Assembly: GCF_005250615.1 (NCBI RefSeq)
Contig: NZ_SULM01000004.1
Span: 310,001-374,000, forward strand
DNA: 64,000 nt
DNA from: Pseudomonas rhizoryzae
Lineage (GTDB): Bacteria; Pseudomonadota; Gammaproteobacteria; Pseudomonadales; Pseudomonadaceae
Reading direction: 5' to 3'
A program made the position numbers and the translations under genes. Below, in pieces: positions 33,963 to 41,404 of this stretch (positions are counted from its first letter, which is position 1; every line of letters begins with the position of its first letter). The notes under the pieces are model-generated. The model was not told the origin of the DNA. It saw only the letters and a list, made by a program, of their open reading frames with translations, and made no database searches.

Positions 33963-34709
33963 ATGACCGCCACCCCCTTGCTGGCGGTCGACGCCATCGA
34001 AGTCCGCTACGACGGTGCCATCCTCGCCGTCAGCGGGGTCAGCCTCGAAGTCCGGCAGGGGCAATTGGTGGCCCTATTGGGCGCCAACGGCGCCGGCAAG
34101 AGCACCACGCTCAAGGCCATCTCCGGCCTGCTCGGCGCCGGGCGCGGCGAGTTGGTCCGCGGCGCCATCCGCTACGACGGCCAGGACCTGGCCGGCCAAT
34201 CACCCGATGCTCGGGTGCGCGCCGGGTTGATCCAGGTGCTAGAGGGCCGCCATTGCTTCGGCCGGCTCAGCGTGGAGGAAAACCTGCTCAGCGGCGGCTT
34301 CGTCCGGCGCCTGGGGCGGGCCGCGCAGCGGGCCGAGCTGGAACGCATCTACGCCTGGTTTCCGCGGCTGGCGGCCAAGCGCAAGCAACTGGCGGGCCTT
34401 ACCTCCGGTGGCGAGCAGCAGATGATCGCCCTCGGTCGCGCCCTCATGGCACGACCGCGGTTGCTGCTGCTGGACGAGCCCTCCATGGGCCTGGCACCGC
34501 TGGTGGTGGAGGAGATCTTCGCCAGCGTCGCCCGCTTGAATCGCGACGAGGGCCTGAGCGTGCTGATGGCCGAGCAGAACAGCGCCATTGCCCTGGACTA
34601 TGCGCACCAGGCCTATGTGTTGGAGAACGGGCAGGTAGTACAGGCGGGCGTACCGGGCGAGAGTCTGTCGCGGGAGGCGGTGCAGGCGGCTTATCTAGGG
34701 GTGGGTTGA
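33963..34709 (+). CDS. LivF-like ABC transporter ATPase
   Basis: A 248-residue ATPase. Walker A GANGAGKST, LIQVLEGRHCFGRLSVEENL (typical LivF), signature LTSGGEQQMIALGRAL, Walker B LLLLDEPSMGLAP and switch MAEQN. ATG 33963 is used because GGAGAG ends seven bases before it; a TTG six bases earlier overlaps the previous stop. Confidence 0.92.
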   Translation: MTATPLLAVDAIEVRYDGAILAVSGVSLEVRQGQLVALLGANGAGKSTTLKAISGLLGAGRGELVRGAIRYDGQDLAGQSPDARVRAGLIQVLEGRHCFGRLSVEENLLSGGFVRRLGRAAQRAELERIYAWFPRLAAKRKQLAGLTSGGEQQMIALGRALMARPRLLLLDEPSMGLAPLVVEEIFASVARLNRDEGLSVLMAEQNSAIALDYAHQAYVLENGQVVQAGVPGESLSREAVQAAYLGVG

Positions 34710-34792
34710 AGACGGGGCGGTCGCTTAGGCCCCGAGGATCGGCCTTGCGGTCGATAACCGCCCGGAATGCGCGGGCTTGAGCCCTTGCGAAC

Positions 34793-34819
34793 TCAAGTTC
34801 GCTCTACTTGGGCCGAAAC
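34793..34819 (+). promoter_or_regulatory. Sigma-28 (FliA) promoter
   Basis: TCAAGTTC-N11-GCCGAAAC matches the flagellar sigma-28 consensus TAAAGTTT-N11-GCCGATAA in both halves and exactly in spacing. It lies 38 bases before the chemoreceptor ATG. Confidence 0.75.
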
Positions 34820-34856
34820 GCCATAGATAACCTTTAATCCGTCGCCGAGGGCCGCC

Positions 34857-36479
34857 ATGAATCTGAACAACTACAGCATAGGAACACGAGCGGGGCTGAG
34901 CTTCGCGGTCATCGCCGCGCTGGTACTGGTCCTGGGGCTGTTCGGGATCTACAACGCCCAGTCGCTGCGTGGTGCGCTGGTCCACACCGAGTCGGTCTCC
35001 CTGGCGGGCAGTCGCGCCTTGGCGCAGATCAGGGACAACCAGCTGGGCATCCGGGTCATCACCTTGCGCATGATGCTCAACCGCGAGCCGGCGGTGCTTA
35101 CCCCCACCGTGGCGCGGCTCGAGGTACTGATCGGCCTGCTGGACAAGGCCATGCAGGATTACCGCCAGGTGGTCACCGACGCGGGCCGCGCGAGTTTCGA
35201 ACAACTGGACGCCACCATCGCCAACTACCGGACCCTGCTCGGCCAGTATCGCAAGCTGTCCGACCAGGGCGATGTGGAGGCCATGCGGACGCTGCTCAAC
35301 ACCGGTATCCAGGACGCCTCCAACAAGACCGGCGATCTGTTCAACGCCCTGCTCAAGGTCAACCTCGAAGAAAGCAACGCCTACACGGCGGAGGCGACTG
35401 CTCGTTACCAGACCATCTGGGTCGGCTCTCTGATGCTGCTCGGCGTAGCCTTGCTGCTGACGATCCTGCTGGCCTGGAGCCTGACCCGCAGCATCGTCCA
35501 GCCCCTGCGTTCCGCCATAGGCGCGGCGCGGGCGATGGCTGACGGCGATCTGCGCCAGACCCTACAGGCGCGCGGTCGCGACGAGCCCTCGCAGTTGCTC
35601 GAAGCCCTGGCCGGGATGCAAGCCAGCCTGCGCCAGGCGCTGGGCTTGATCAACGATACCGCCGATCAGCTCGGCGGTGCCTGTGGCGAGGTGAGTCGCA
35701 TCACCCAGCGCAACCTGGGCGAGGTCGCCCAGCAGCACGATGAAATCCAGCAGGCGGCCACTGCGGTCAACGAGATGACCGCCGCCGTGGAAGAGGTGGC
35801 CGGTAATGCCGTCTCCACCTCGCAGGCGTCCGATCAATCCCAGTTGATGGTCCAGCGCGGTACCCAGCAGGTGCAGCACACCCTCTCCACCATTCGGGTA
35901 CTGGGGCAGGGGATGGATCGGGCGTCGGCCGACGTCGGGCAACTGGCCGAAGAGTCGCAGAAGATCGGTACGGTGCTGGACGTGATCCGGGCCATCGCCG
36001 AGCAGACCAACCTGCTGGCGCTCAACGCCGCCATCGAGGCCGCGCGCGCCGGCGAGGCTGGCCGCGGCTTCGCCGTGGTCGCCGACGAGGTGCGCGCCCT
36101 GGCCGGCCGTACCCAGAGTTCCACCGCCGAGATCGAGCAGATGGTCTCGCGTATCCAGAGCGGCACGCGGCAAGCGGTGGAGGCCATGCAGAGCGGGACG
36201 CGGCAGGTGGGCGACAGCCTCACCAGCGCCGAGGCCAGCGGCCAGGTACTGGAAGAAATCAATCAGGCGATCCTTGGCATCCACGAGCGCAACCTGGTGA
36301 TCGCCAGCGCCGCCGAGGAACAGGCCCAGGTCGCCCGGGAGATTGATCGCAACCTGGTCAACATCCGCGACCTGTCGGTGCGCAACTCCGAAGCCTCGTC
36401 CCAGGTGGGCAGCGCCATCGACCAACTGAGCGGTACCTCGGGCGAGTTGCAGCGGATGCTGCATCGCTTTCACTTCTGA
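34857..36479 (+). CDS. Methyl-accepting chemotaxis protein
   Basis: A 540-residue transducer: membrane span at about 12-32, a periplasmic four-helix-bundle ligand domain (about 33-188), second span (about 190-211), HAMP linker ([22 protein letters not shown], about 212-265) and a cytoplasmic signalling domain with the conserved hairpin [20 protein letters not shown] near residue 381. The sigma-28 promoter ties it to the flagellar regulon. Position within the sulfur region suggests sensing of an organosulfur compound or methionine-like ligand, an inference only. Confidence 0.93.
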   Translation: MNLNNYSIGTRAGLSFAVIAALVLVLGLFGIYNAQSLRGALVHTESVSLAGSRALAQIRDNQLGIRVITLRMMLNREPAVLTPTVARLEVLIGLLDKAMQDYRQVVTDAGRASFEQLDATIANYRTLLGQYRKLSDQGDVEAMRTLLNTGIQDASNKTGDLFNALLKVNLEESNAYTAEATARYQTIWVGSLMLLGVALLLTILLAWSLTRSIVQPLRSAIGAARAMADGDLRQTLQARGRDEPSQLLEALAGMQASLRQALGLINDTADQLGGACGEVSRITQRNLGEVAQQHDEIQQAATAVNEMTAAVEEVAGNAVSTSQASDQSQLMVQRGTQQVQHTLSTIRVLGQGMDRASADVGQLAEESQKIGTVLDVIRAIAEQTNLLALNAAIEAARAGEAGRGFAVVADEVRALAGRTQSSTAEIEQMVSRIQSGTRQAVEAMQSGTRQVGDSLTSAEASGQVLEEINQAILGIHERNLVIASAAEEQAQVAREIDRNLVNIRDLSVRNSEASSQVGSAIDQLSGTSGELQRMLHRFHF

Positions 36480-36572
36480 GGGGTGACCGGCGTCGGGTCA
36501 CTTTGAGGTGTGGGTCGCCGTTCCCTCCGCTGTCCTGGGCTAAGCTGCCGGGGCAGCAGCCAGGGAATTACC

Positions 36573-37175
36573 GTGAACAAGACCTCCTATAACGCCATCG
36601 CCGACCTCTTTCGCCAGGCCCGAGTGAGCCTTGGCGACAACGAGCGCCGCTATCTGGACGTGCTCCTGGAAAATGTCGAGCCCGGCGCCACCTTGCTCGA
36701 CCTGGGCTGCGGCACCGGCACACCGGTCGCCGCCGCCATCCTCGCCCAGGGCTATCGTGTGCTCGGTGTCGATCAGGCGGCCGCCATGCTGGCCCATGCC
36801 CGGCGGGAGTTTCCCAAGCAGCGCTGGATCGAGGCGCGGCTAGAAAGCTATGCCTGCGCCGAGCCCTACCAGGGTGCGTTGCTCTGGGATTCGCTGTTTC
36901 ATCTGGAGCGCCGCTGGCATGAGGTCATCCTGGCGCGAGTGATCGCCGGGCTGCCACGGGGCGGACGGCTGATGCTGACCTCGGGCGGTTCGGCAAACGA
37001 GGCTTTCGTCGACCGGATGTTCGACCAGCCGTTCTTCTATGACTCGCACCCGCCGGAGGTGCTGCGCGCCCTGCTGCGGGAGCAGGGCGTACGCATCCTC
37101 GTCGATGACGTCCTGGACCTGCCCGATGGCAGCGGGAACAGGGGGCGCTGCGCCTTCGTCGTCGAGAAAGTTTGA
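36573..37175 (+). CDS. SAM-dependent methyltransferase
   Basis: A 200-residue class I methyltransferase. Motif I LLDLGCGTGTPVAA (about 41-54) and motif II GVDQAAAML are clear. GTG 36573 is used: AGGGA lies upstream and the protein start VNKTSYNAIADLF is family-like; the frame extends 21 codons further without support. Methyl acceptor unknown. It separates the chemoreceptor from the converging metQ2 gene. Confidence 0.8.
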   Translation: MNKTSYNAIADLFRQARVSLGDNERRYLDVLLENVEPGATLLDLGCGTGTPVAAAILAQGYRVLGVDQAAAMLAHARREFPKQRWIEARLESYACAEPYQGALLWDSLFHLERRWHEVILARVIAGLPRGGRLMLTSGGSANEAFVDRMFDQPFFYDSHPPEVLRALLREQGVRILVDDVLDLPDGSGNRGRCAFVVEKV

Positions 37176-37199
37176 TCCAACGGCATTCACCCGCGAGCG

Positions 37200-37985
37200 C
37201 TAGTCCTTCCACCCCGGCAAATACAACTTGCCGTAGCTCTTGTCCAAGGCAGCCTTCACCTGAGGCGAATGCTGGTAGATATCGATCACCTTGGCCAGGC
37301 GCGGATCGTCCTTGTTGTCCGGACGGGCGACGAACTGGATGACGTACTCGGGGTGGTCCAGGCCATCGAACAGCAGTGCCTTACTGGGATCGACGGTGTT
37401 GGCCAGGCGCAGGTAGTGCGGATAGCCCTGGGCGACGTCGACGTCGTCCAGCGTGCGCGCCAGGTTCACCGCCTCCACCTCGATGATCTGGATGTCCCGG
37501 GGGTTGCTGGTGATGTCGGCGACGGTGGCGTGATAGCCGACGCCCGGCTTGAGGGTGATGAAACCGGCCTTCTGCAGCAACAACAGACCGCGCCCGCCGT
37601 TGATGGCATCGTTGGCGATGGCCACCCGCGCGCCCTTGGGCACCTCGGCGAGGGTCTTGTACTTCTTCGAATAGAGCCCGACGTTGGTCAGGATACCCGG
37701 CGCCACGGGGACCAGGTCGTAGCCGGCGTTGCGCTTGGCGTTCTCCAGGAAGGGGATGTGCTGGTAGTAGTTGGCGTCGATGTCGTGGTTGGCGAGGCTG
37801 GTGTTGGGCGCGATCCAGTCGTTGAATTCGACGATCTCCACGTCCACCCCGGCGGCCTTGGCCTCCTGCACCGCGACTTCCAGCGGCGGGGCGAAGGCGG
37901 CGGTGGTGCCGATCTTGAGAGGCGCGGCCAGGGCTGCGGTGCTGAACAGGCCGAGGGCGAGGAGCAGGGGTTTGAGGCAGGTCAT
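37200..37985 (-). CDS. MetQ-family binding protein, second copy
   Basis: A 261-residue NlpA/MetQ-type periplasmic protein; signal peptide of 20 residues ends ALAAPL. HDIDANYYQHIPFLENAKR and NVGLYSKKYKTLAEVPKGA are the family landmarks. It differs clearly from the MetQ at 25841 and has no metN/metI beside it, so it may be an orphan receptor that shares the other MetNI. The monooxygenase gene lies 17 bases upstream and is probably co-transcribed. Confidence 0.88.
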   Translation of the reverse strand: MTCLKPLLLALGLFSTAALAAPLKIGTTAAFAPPLEVAVQEAKAAGVDVEIVEFNDWIAPNTSLANHDIDANYYQHIPFLENAKRNAGYDLVPVAPGILTNVGLYSKKYKTLAEVPKGARVAIANDAINGGRGLLLLQKAGFITLKPGVGYHATVADITSNPRDIQIIEVEAVNLARTLDDVDVAQGYPHYLRLANTVDPSKALLFDGLDHPEYVIQFVARPDNKDDPRLAKVIDIYQHSPQVKAALDKSYGKLYLPGWKD

Positions 37986-38002
37986 GGGGCGTCCTTGAGG
38001 GG

Positions 38003-39370
38003 TCAGTCCTGGCGGAAACGGGTGCCGAAGTGGCGGGTGTCGAGGTGGTCGCCACGGCCGAACAGCTTGTGTCTGAAGCTGCCCTCGGCGTAGGCGGTCT
38101 TGTAGCGACCCCGGCTCTGCAACTCCGGGATCACCAAGTCGATGAAGTCGCTGTAGCACTCGGGTGTGACGGTGCGGGCCAGGTTGAAGCCGTCCAGCCC
38201 GGTCTCGTCGATCCAGCCGAGCAGGGCATCGGCCACCTGCTGGGGATCGCCGACGATGGCGGTGTAGCGCCCACCCAGCGCGTGCTGCTCCAGCAGCTTG
38301 CGCCGAGTCCAGCCGGCGTCCTTGGCCACCAGGCGCTTGAGCGCCGATTCGATGGCCTCGGTCTTTTGCGGGCGAATGGGTTCATCCAGGCCGTAGGCAG
38401 CGAGATCTATGCCCACCGAGGCGGCGTGGTGGGCGACGCCAGCCTCGGGGCTGGCATAGCTCAGGTATTCGGCGTGCTTGTCGCGTGCCTCGGCGGCGGT
38501 GGGGGCGACGATCACCGTCAGGCCCATGAATAGCTTCACGTCGTCCGCGTCCCGCCCGGCGGCCACCGCCGCCCCGCGCACCCGCTCGACCTGGGCGCGG
38601 GTGGCGGCCTGGTCCTGCCCGGAGATGAACACGCACTCGGCATGGCGTCCGGCGAAGGCCAGGCCACGGTCCGAGGAGCCGGCCTGGAACAGCATCGGGG
38701 TACGCTGGCGCGAGGGTTCGCAGAGGTGGTAGCCCTCGACATCGAAGAATTCGCCGTGATGCGCGACCTTGCGTACCCGCTCGGGACGGGCATAGACGCG
38801 GCCCGCGCGGTCGTTGACCACGGCATCGTCGGCCCAACTGCCTTCGAGCAGTTTGTAGAGCACTTCCAGGTATTCGTCGGCCTGGTCGTAGCGGCGGTCG
38901 TGGGCGATCTGCCGGTCCAGGCCCATGGCCCGGGCGGCGCTGTCGAGATAACCGGTGACGATGTTCCAGCCGACGCGGCCCTCGCTCAGGTGGTCCAGGG
39001 TGGATAGGCGGCGGGCGAAGGGGTAGGGCGGCTCGTAGGTGAGGTTGGCGGTCAGGCCGAAACCGAGGTGCCGGGTGGCGCCGGCCATGGCCGAGACCAG
39101 CAGGAAGGGATCGTTGACCGGCAGCTGGATGGATTCGCGCAGGGTCAGGTCGACGTTACCGCCATAGACATCGTAGACGCCGAGGATATCGGCGATGAAC
39201 AGGCCGTCGAACAGACCACGCTCCAGCAACTGGGCCAGTTCGGTCCAGTAACCCAGGGTGTGGTAGCTGCTGGAGGTGTCGCGCGGATGGGTCCAGAGGC
39301 CATGGTTGATATGGCCCACGGTGTTCATGTTGAAGGCGTTGAGCAACACCTGTTTGGCGGGCGCGTTCAT
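38003..39370 (-). CDS. FMN-dependent monooxygenase, NtaA/SnaA/DmoA family
   Basis: A 455-residue luciferase-like monooxygenase. N-terminal LNAFNMNTVGHINHGLWTHP and middle GRVGWNIVTGYLDSAARAMG are typical of the NtaA/SnaA/SoxA family that includes dimethylsulfide and dibenzothiophene-sulfone monooxygenases. It would need a separate flavin reductase, none of which is seen here. Followed by the orphan MetQ, it fits oxidative desulfurisation of an imported organosulfur compound. Confidence 0.87.
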   Translation of the reverse strand: MNAPAKQVLLNAFNMNTVGHINHGLWTHPRDTSSSYHTLGYWTELAQLLERGLFDGLFIADILGVYDVYGGNVDLTLRESIQLPVNDPFLLVSAMAGATRHLGFGLTANLTYEPPYPFARRLSTLDHLSEGRVGWNIVTGYLDSAARAMGLDRQIAHDRRYDQADEYLEVLYKLLEGSWADDAVVNDRAGRVYARPERVRKVAHHGEFFDVEGYHLCEPSRQRTPMLFQAGSSDRGLAFAGRHAECVFISGQDQAATRAQVERVRGAAVAAGRDADDVKLFMGLTVIVAPTAAEARDKHAEYLSYASPEAGVAHHAASVGIDLAAYGLDEPIRPQKTEAIESALKRLVAKDAGWTRRKLLEQHALGGRYTAIVGDPQQVADALLGWIDETGLDGFNLARTVTPECYSDFIDLVIPELQSRGRYKTAYAEGSFRHKLFGRGDHLDTRHFGTRFRQD

Positions 39371-39703
39371 GGGGCGGGCGCCCGCAGGGGGGTAAGCGTT
39401 CGGAGCACGGCCATGGAATCCTCAGGCAAAGGCGAAGGGAGAGGTCCGGTGGTCCGGTCGTTATACGTTAACCTCGATGTTTTTCCGTCCTTAAATAGCT
39501 TTTGGAAATAACGTTAGGACGGGACCCGCCCGGCCCGCAGCGAGCAGCGCTTGGACCTCTAGGCTCCTGCCACCCCGTGGTCCTGTGACCTGGCGCCGAA
39601 AGGGCCGAACAGAGGCGTGCGCAATTCCGCTGGAGAGGGCAGTATCAACTGGCTGCGGTGCGCCAAGGCCGCCCCTATCCCGTCGACAGTCCGAGGAGCT
39701 CCT

Positions 39704-40441
39704 ATGACCCCATCCGCAGCGGTAATGGCCGAGCTGGCCCCCCAGGGCAGCCTGCGTGCGGCCATCAACTACGGCAATCCGGTCCTCGCCCAACGGGGCG
39801 CCGATGGCGAACCGACCGGCGTCTCGGTGGCGCTGGCCCGCGCCTTGGCGGAGCTACTTGGCGTACCCCTGCAACTCATCACCTACGATGCCGCCGGCAA
39901 GGTGTTCGCCGCTCTGGAGCAGGGCGCCTGGGACCTGGCGTTCCTCGCCATCGAGCCGGTGCGGGCCGCGCAGATCGACTTCAGCGAACCCTATGTCATC
40001 ATCGAGGGCACCTATCTGCTGCGTGAGAACGATCCAGCCCGCCAAGTCGCCGAGTTGGATCAAGCCGGGCGTCGCATCGCCGTGGGGCAGGGCGCAGCCT
40101 ACGATCTCTACCTCAGCCGTACCCTGACCCAGGCCGAGTTGGTGCGGGCGCCCACCTCGGTAGCGGCCATCGCTTGCTTCGTCGACCAGGGATTGGATGC
40201 CGCGGCGGGGGTCCGTCAGCCCTTGGAAGCCTATGCCGCGGCCCATTCGGGTTACCGGGTATTGGCCGACAGCTTCACCGAGATCCGCCAGGCCATGGCC
40301 GTGCCCAAGGGCCACGCGGCGGCAGCGGCCTTCGTGCAGGCCTTTCTCGACGAGCAGCTGCGCAATGGCTTCGTCGCCCGCGAGCTGGCCGCCAGTGGTC
40401 AGGGCGACGTCCGCATCGGCACCCCTGCGACCGCTACCTGA
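39704..40441 (+). CDS. Solute-binding protein family 3 lacking a signal peptide
   Basis: A 245-residue protein with the bacterial extracellular solute-binding family 3 fold: LRAAINYGNPVLAQ, GVSVALARALAELLG, WDLAFLAIEPVRAAQIDFSEPYV and the later hinge. ATG 39704 has GGAG at good spacing, and neither this start nor the longer frame to 39617 gives a signal peptide, so it seems cytoplasmic. No permease or ATPase is adjacent. Could be a cytoplasmic sensor or an enzyme-like relative. Confidence 0.75.
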   Translation: MTPSAAVMAELAPQGSLRAAINYGNPVLAQRGADGEPTGVSVALARALAELLGVPLQLITYDAAGKVFAALEQGAWDLAFLAIEPVRAAQIDFSEPYVIIEGTYLLRENDPARQVAELDQAGRRIAVGQGAAYDLYLSRTLTQAELVRAPTSVAAIACFVDQGLDAAAGVRQPLEAYAAAHSGYRVLADSFTEIRQAMAVPKGHAAAAAFVQAFLDEQLRNGFVARELAASGQGDVRIGTPATAT

Positions 40442-40487
40442 GACGAGGACACGGACGGCTGCCGAGGATAACCGTTAGGCTCGCGAA

Positions 40488-40515
40488 GGCCTCCAGATGA
40501 AATCATCTGGAGGCC
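40488..40515. terminator. Perfect 13-bp hairpin upstream of terC-like gene
   Basis: GGCCTCCAGATGA (40488-40500) and TCATCTGGAGGCC (40503-40515) are perfect inverted repeats around AA. No T-run follows. It may end the upstream transcript or be a regulatory stem in the leader of the next gene. Confidence 0.5.
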
Positions 40516-40558
40516 ACGCTGCCAAAGGTCTATCTCCCGTATCGCTTCGAGGCCGTCC

Positions 40559-41242
40559 TTGCTCGCTACCCTGACCGATCCCGCCTTTCTCACCGGCCTG
40601 CTGCAGGTCGTGCTCATCGATATCCTGCTGGGTGGCGATAATGCCGTGGTCATCGCCCTGGCCTGCCGCCGCCTACCCGAGGCGCAACGGCGCAAGGCCA
40701 TCCTCGGTGGGGTGGCCGGTGCGGTGCTGCTGCGCATCCTGTTGCTGCTGATCGCCAGCTACGTCCTGGAATTGCCGCTGCTCAAGGTGGTGGGAGGCGT
40801 GCTGCTGGTATGGATCGGCATCAAGCTGCTGCTGCCGGAAGAGGAAGAGACCGACGTCAAGGCCGGCACCACCCTGGGCCAGGCCATCGGGATCATCGTA
40901 GTGGCCGATCTGGTCATGAGCCTGGACAACGTCATCGCCGTGGCCGGCGCCGCCCAGGGGCATCTGGGGCTGGCCATCACCGGGGTACTGATCAGCATTC
41001 CCATCATCATCTGGGGTAGCCAGATCGTCCTGCGGTTAATGGAGCGCTTCCGCTGGCTGGTCATGGCCGGCGCCGCCCTGCTGGGCTGGATCGCCGGCAA
41101 GCTGATCGCCAGCGATGCCTGGGTGCAGGCCTGGCTCGGCATCGGCGAAGTGCCTTGGGCGTCCTATGCGACCGGTGCCCTGGGGGCCCTACTGGTGTTG
41201 GGCATCGGCCAACTGCTGGCCCGGCGTGCCGTGACCGCTTGA
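40559..41242 (+). CDS. TerC/YjbE-family membrane protein
   Basis: A 227-residue inner-membrane protein with about seven hydrophobic spans. LIDILLGGDNAVVIALAC and DLVMSLDNVIAVAGAAQG carry the paired acidic GGDN/SLDN motifs of TerC proteins, linked to manganese export or metal insertion. TTG at 40559 with CGAGG upstream is the best start. A strong hairpin precedes it. Confidence 0.88.
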   Translation: MLATLTDPAFLTGLLQVVLIDILLGGDNAVVIALACRRLPEAQRRKAILGGVAGAVLLRILLLLIASYVLELPLLKVVGGVLLVWIGIKLLLPEEEETDVKAGTTLGQAIGIIVVADLVMSLDNVIAVAGAAQGHLGLAITGVLISIPIIIWGSQIVLRLMERFRWLVMAGAALLGWIAGKLIASDAWVQAWLGIGEVPWASYATGALGALLVLGIGQLLARRAVTA

Positions 41243-41361
41243 TATACGGAGGGGCGGTCCCAGGGGCGTACCCGAATTACGCCAGTTGCCAAGATCGATG
41301 GACTTGCCTCGCACTGCCGCGAGCGGGGAAAGGGTTCACACGGCTCTTCCGGGCTGACAGC

Positions 41362-41393
41362 AAAACGCCCGGCAGTCTGGCTACCGGGCGTTT
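41362..41393. terminator. Bidirectional terminator between terC-like gene and acnA
   Basis: AAAACGCCCGG (41362-41372) pairs with CCGGGCGTTT (41384-41393), giving T-rich ends on both strands. It lies 12 bases past the acnA stop. Nothing else is seen in 41243-41361. Confidence 0.8.
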
Positions 41394-41404
41394 GTCGAGC
41401 CTGC

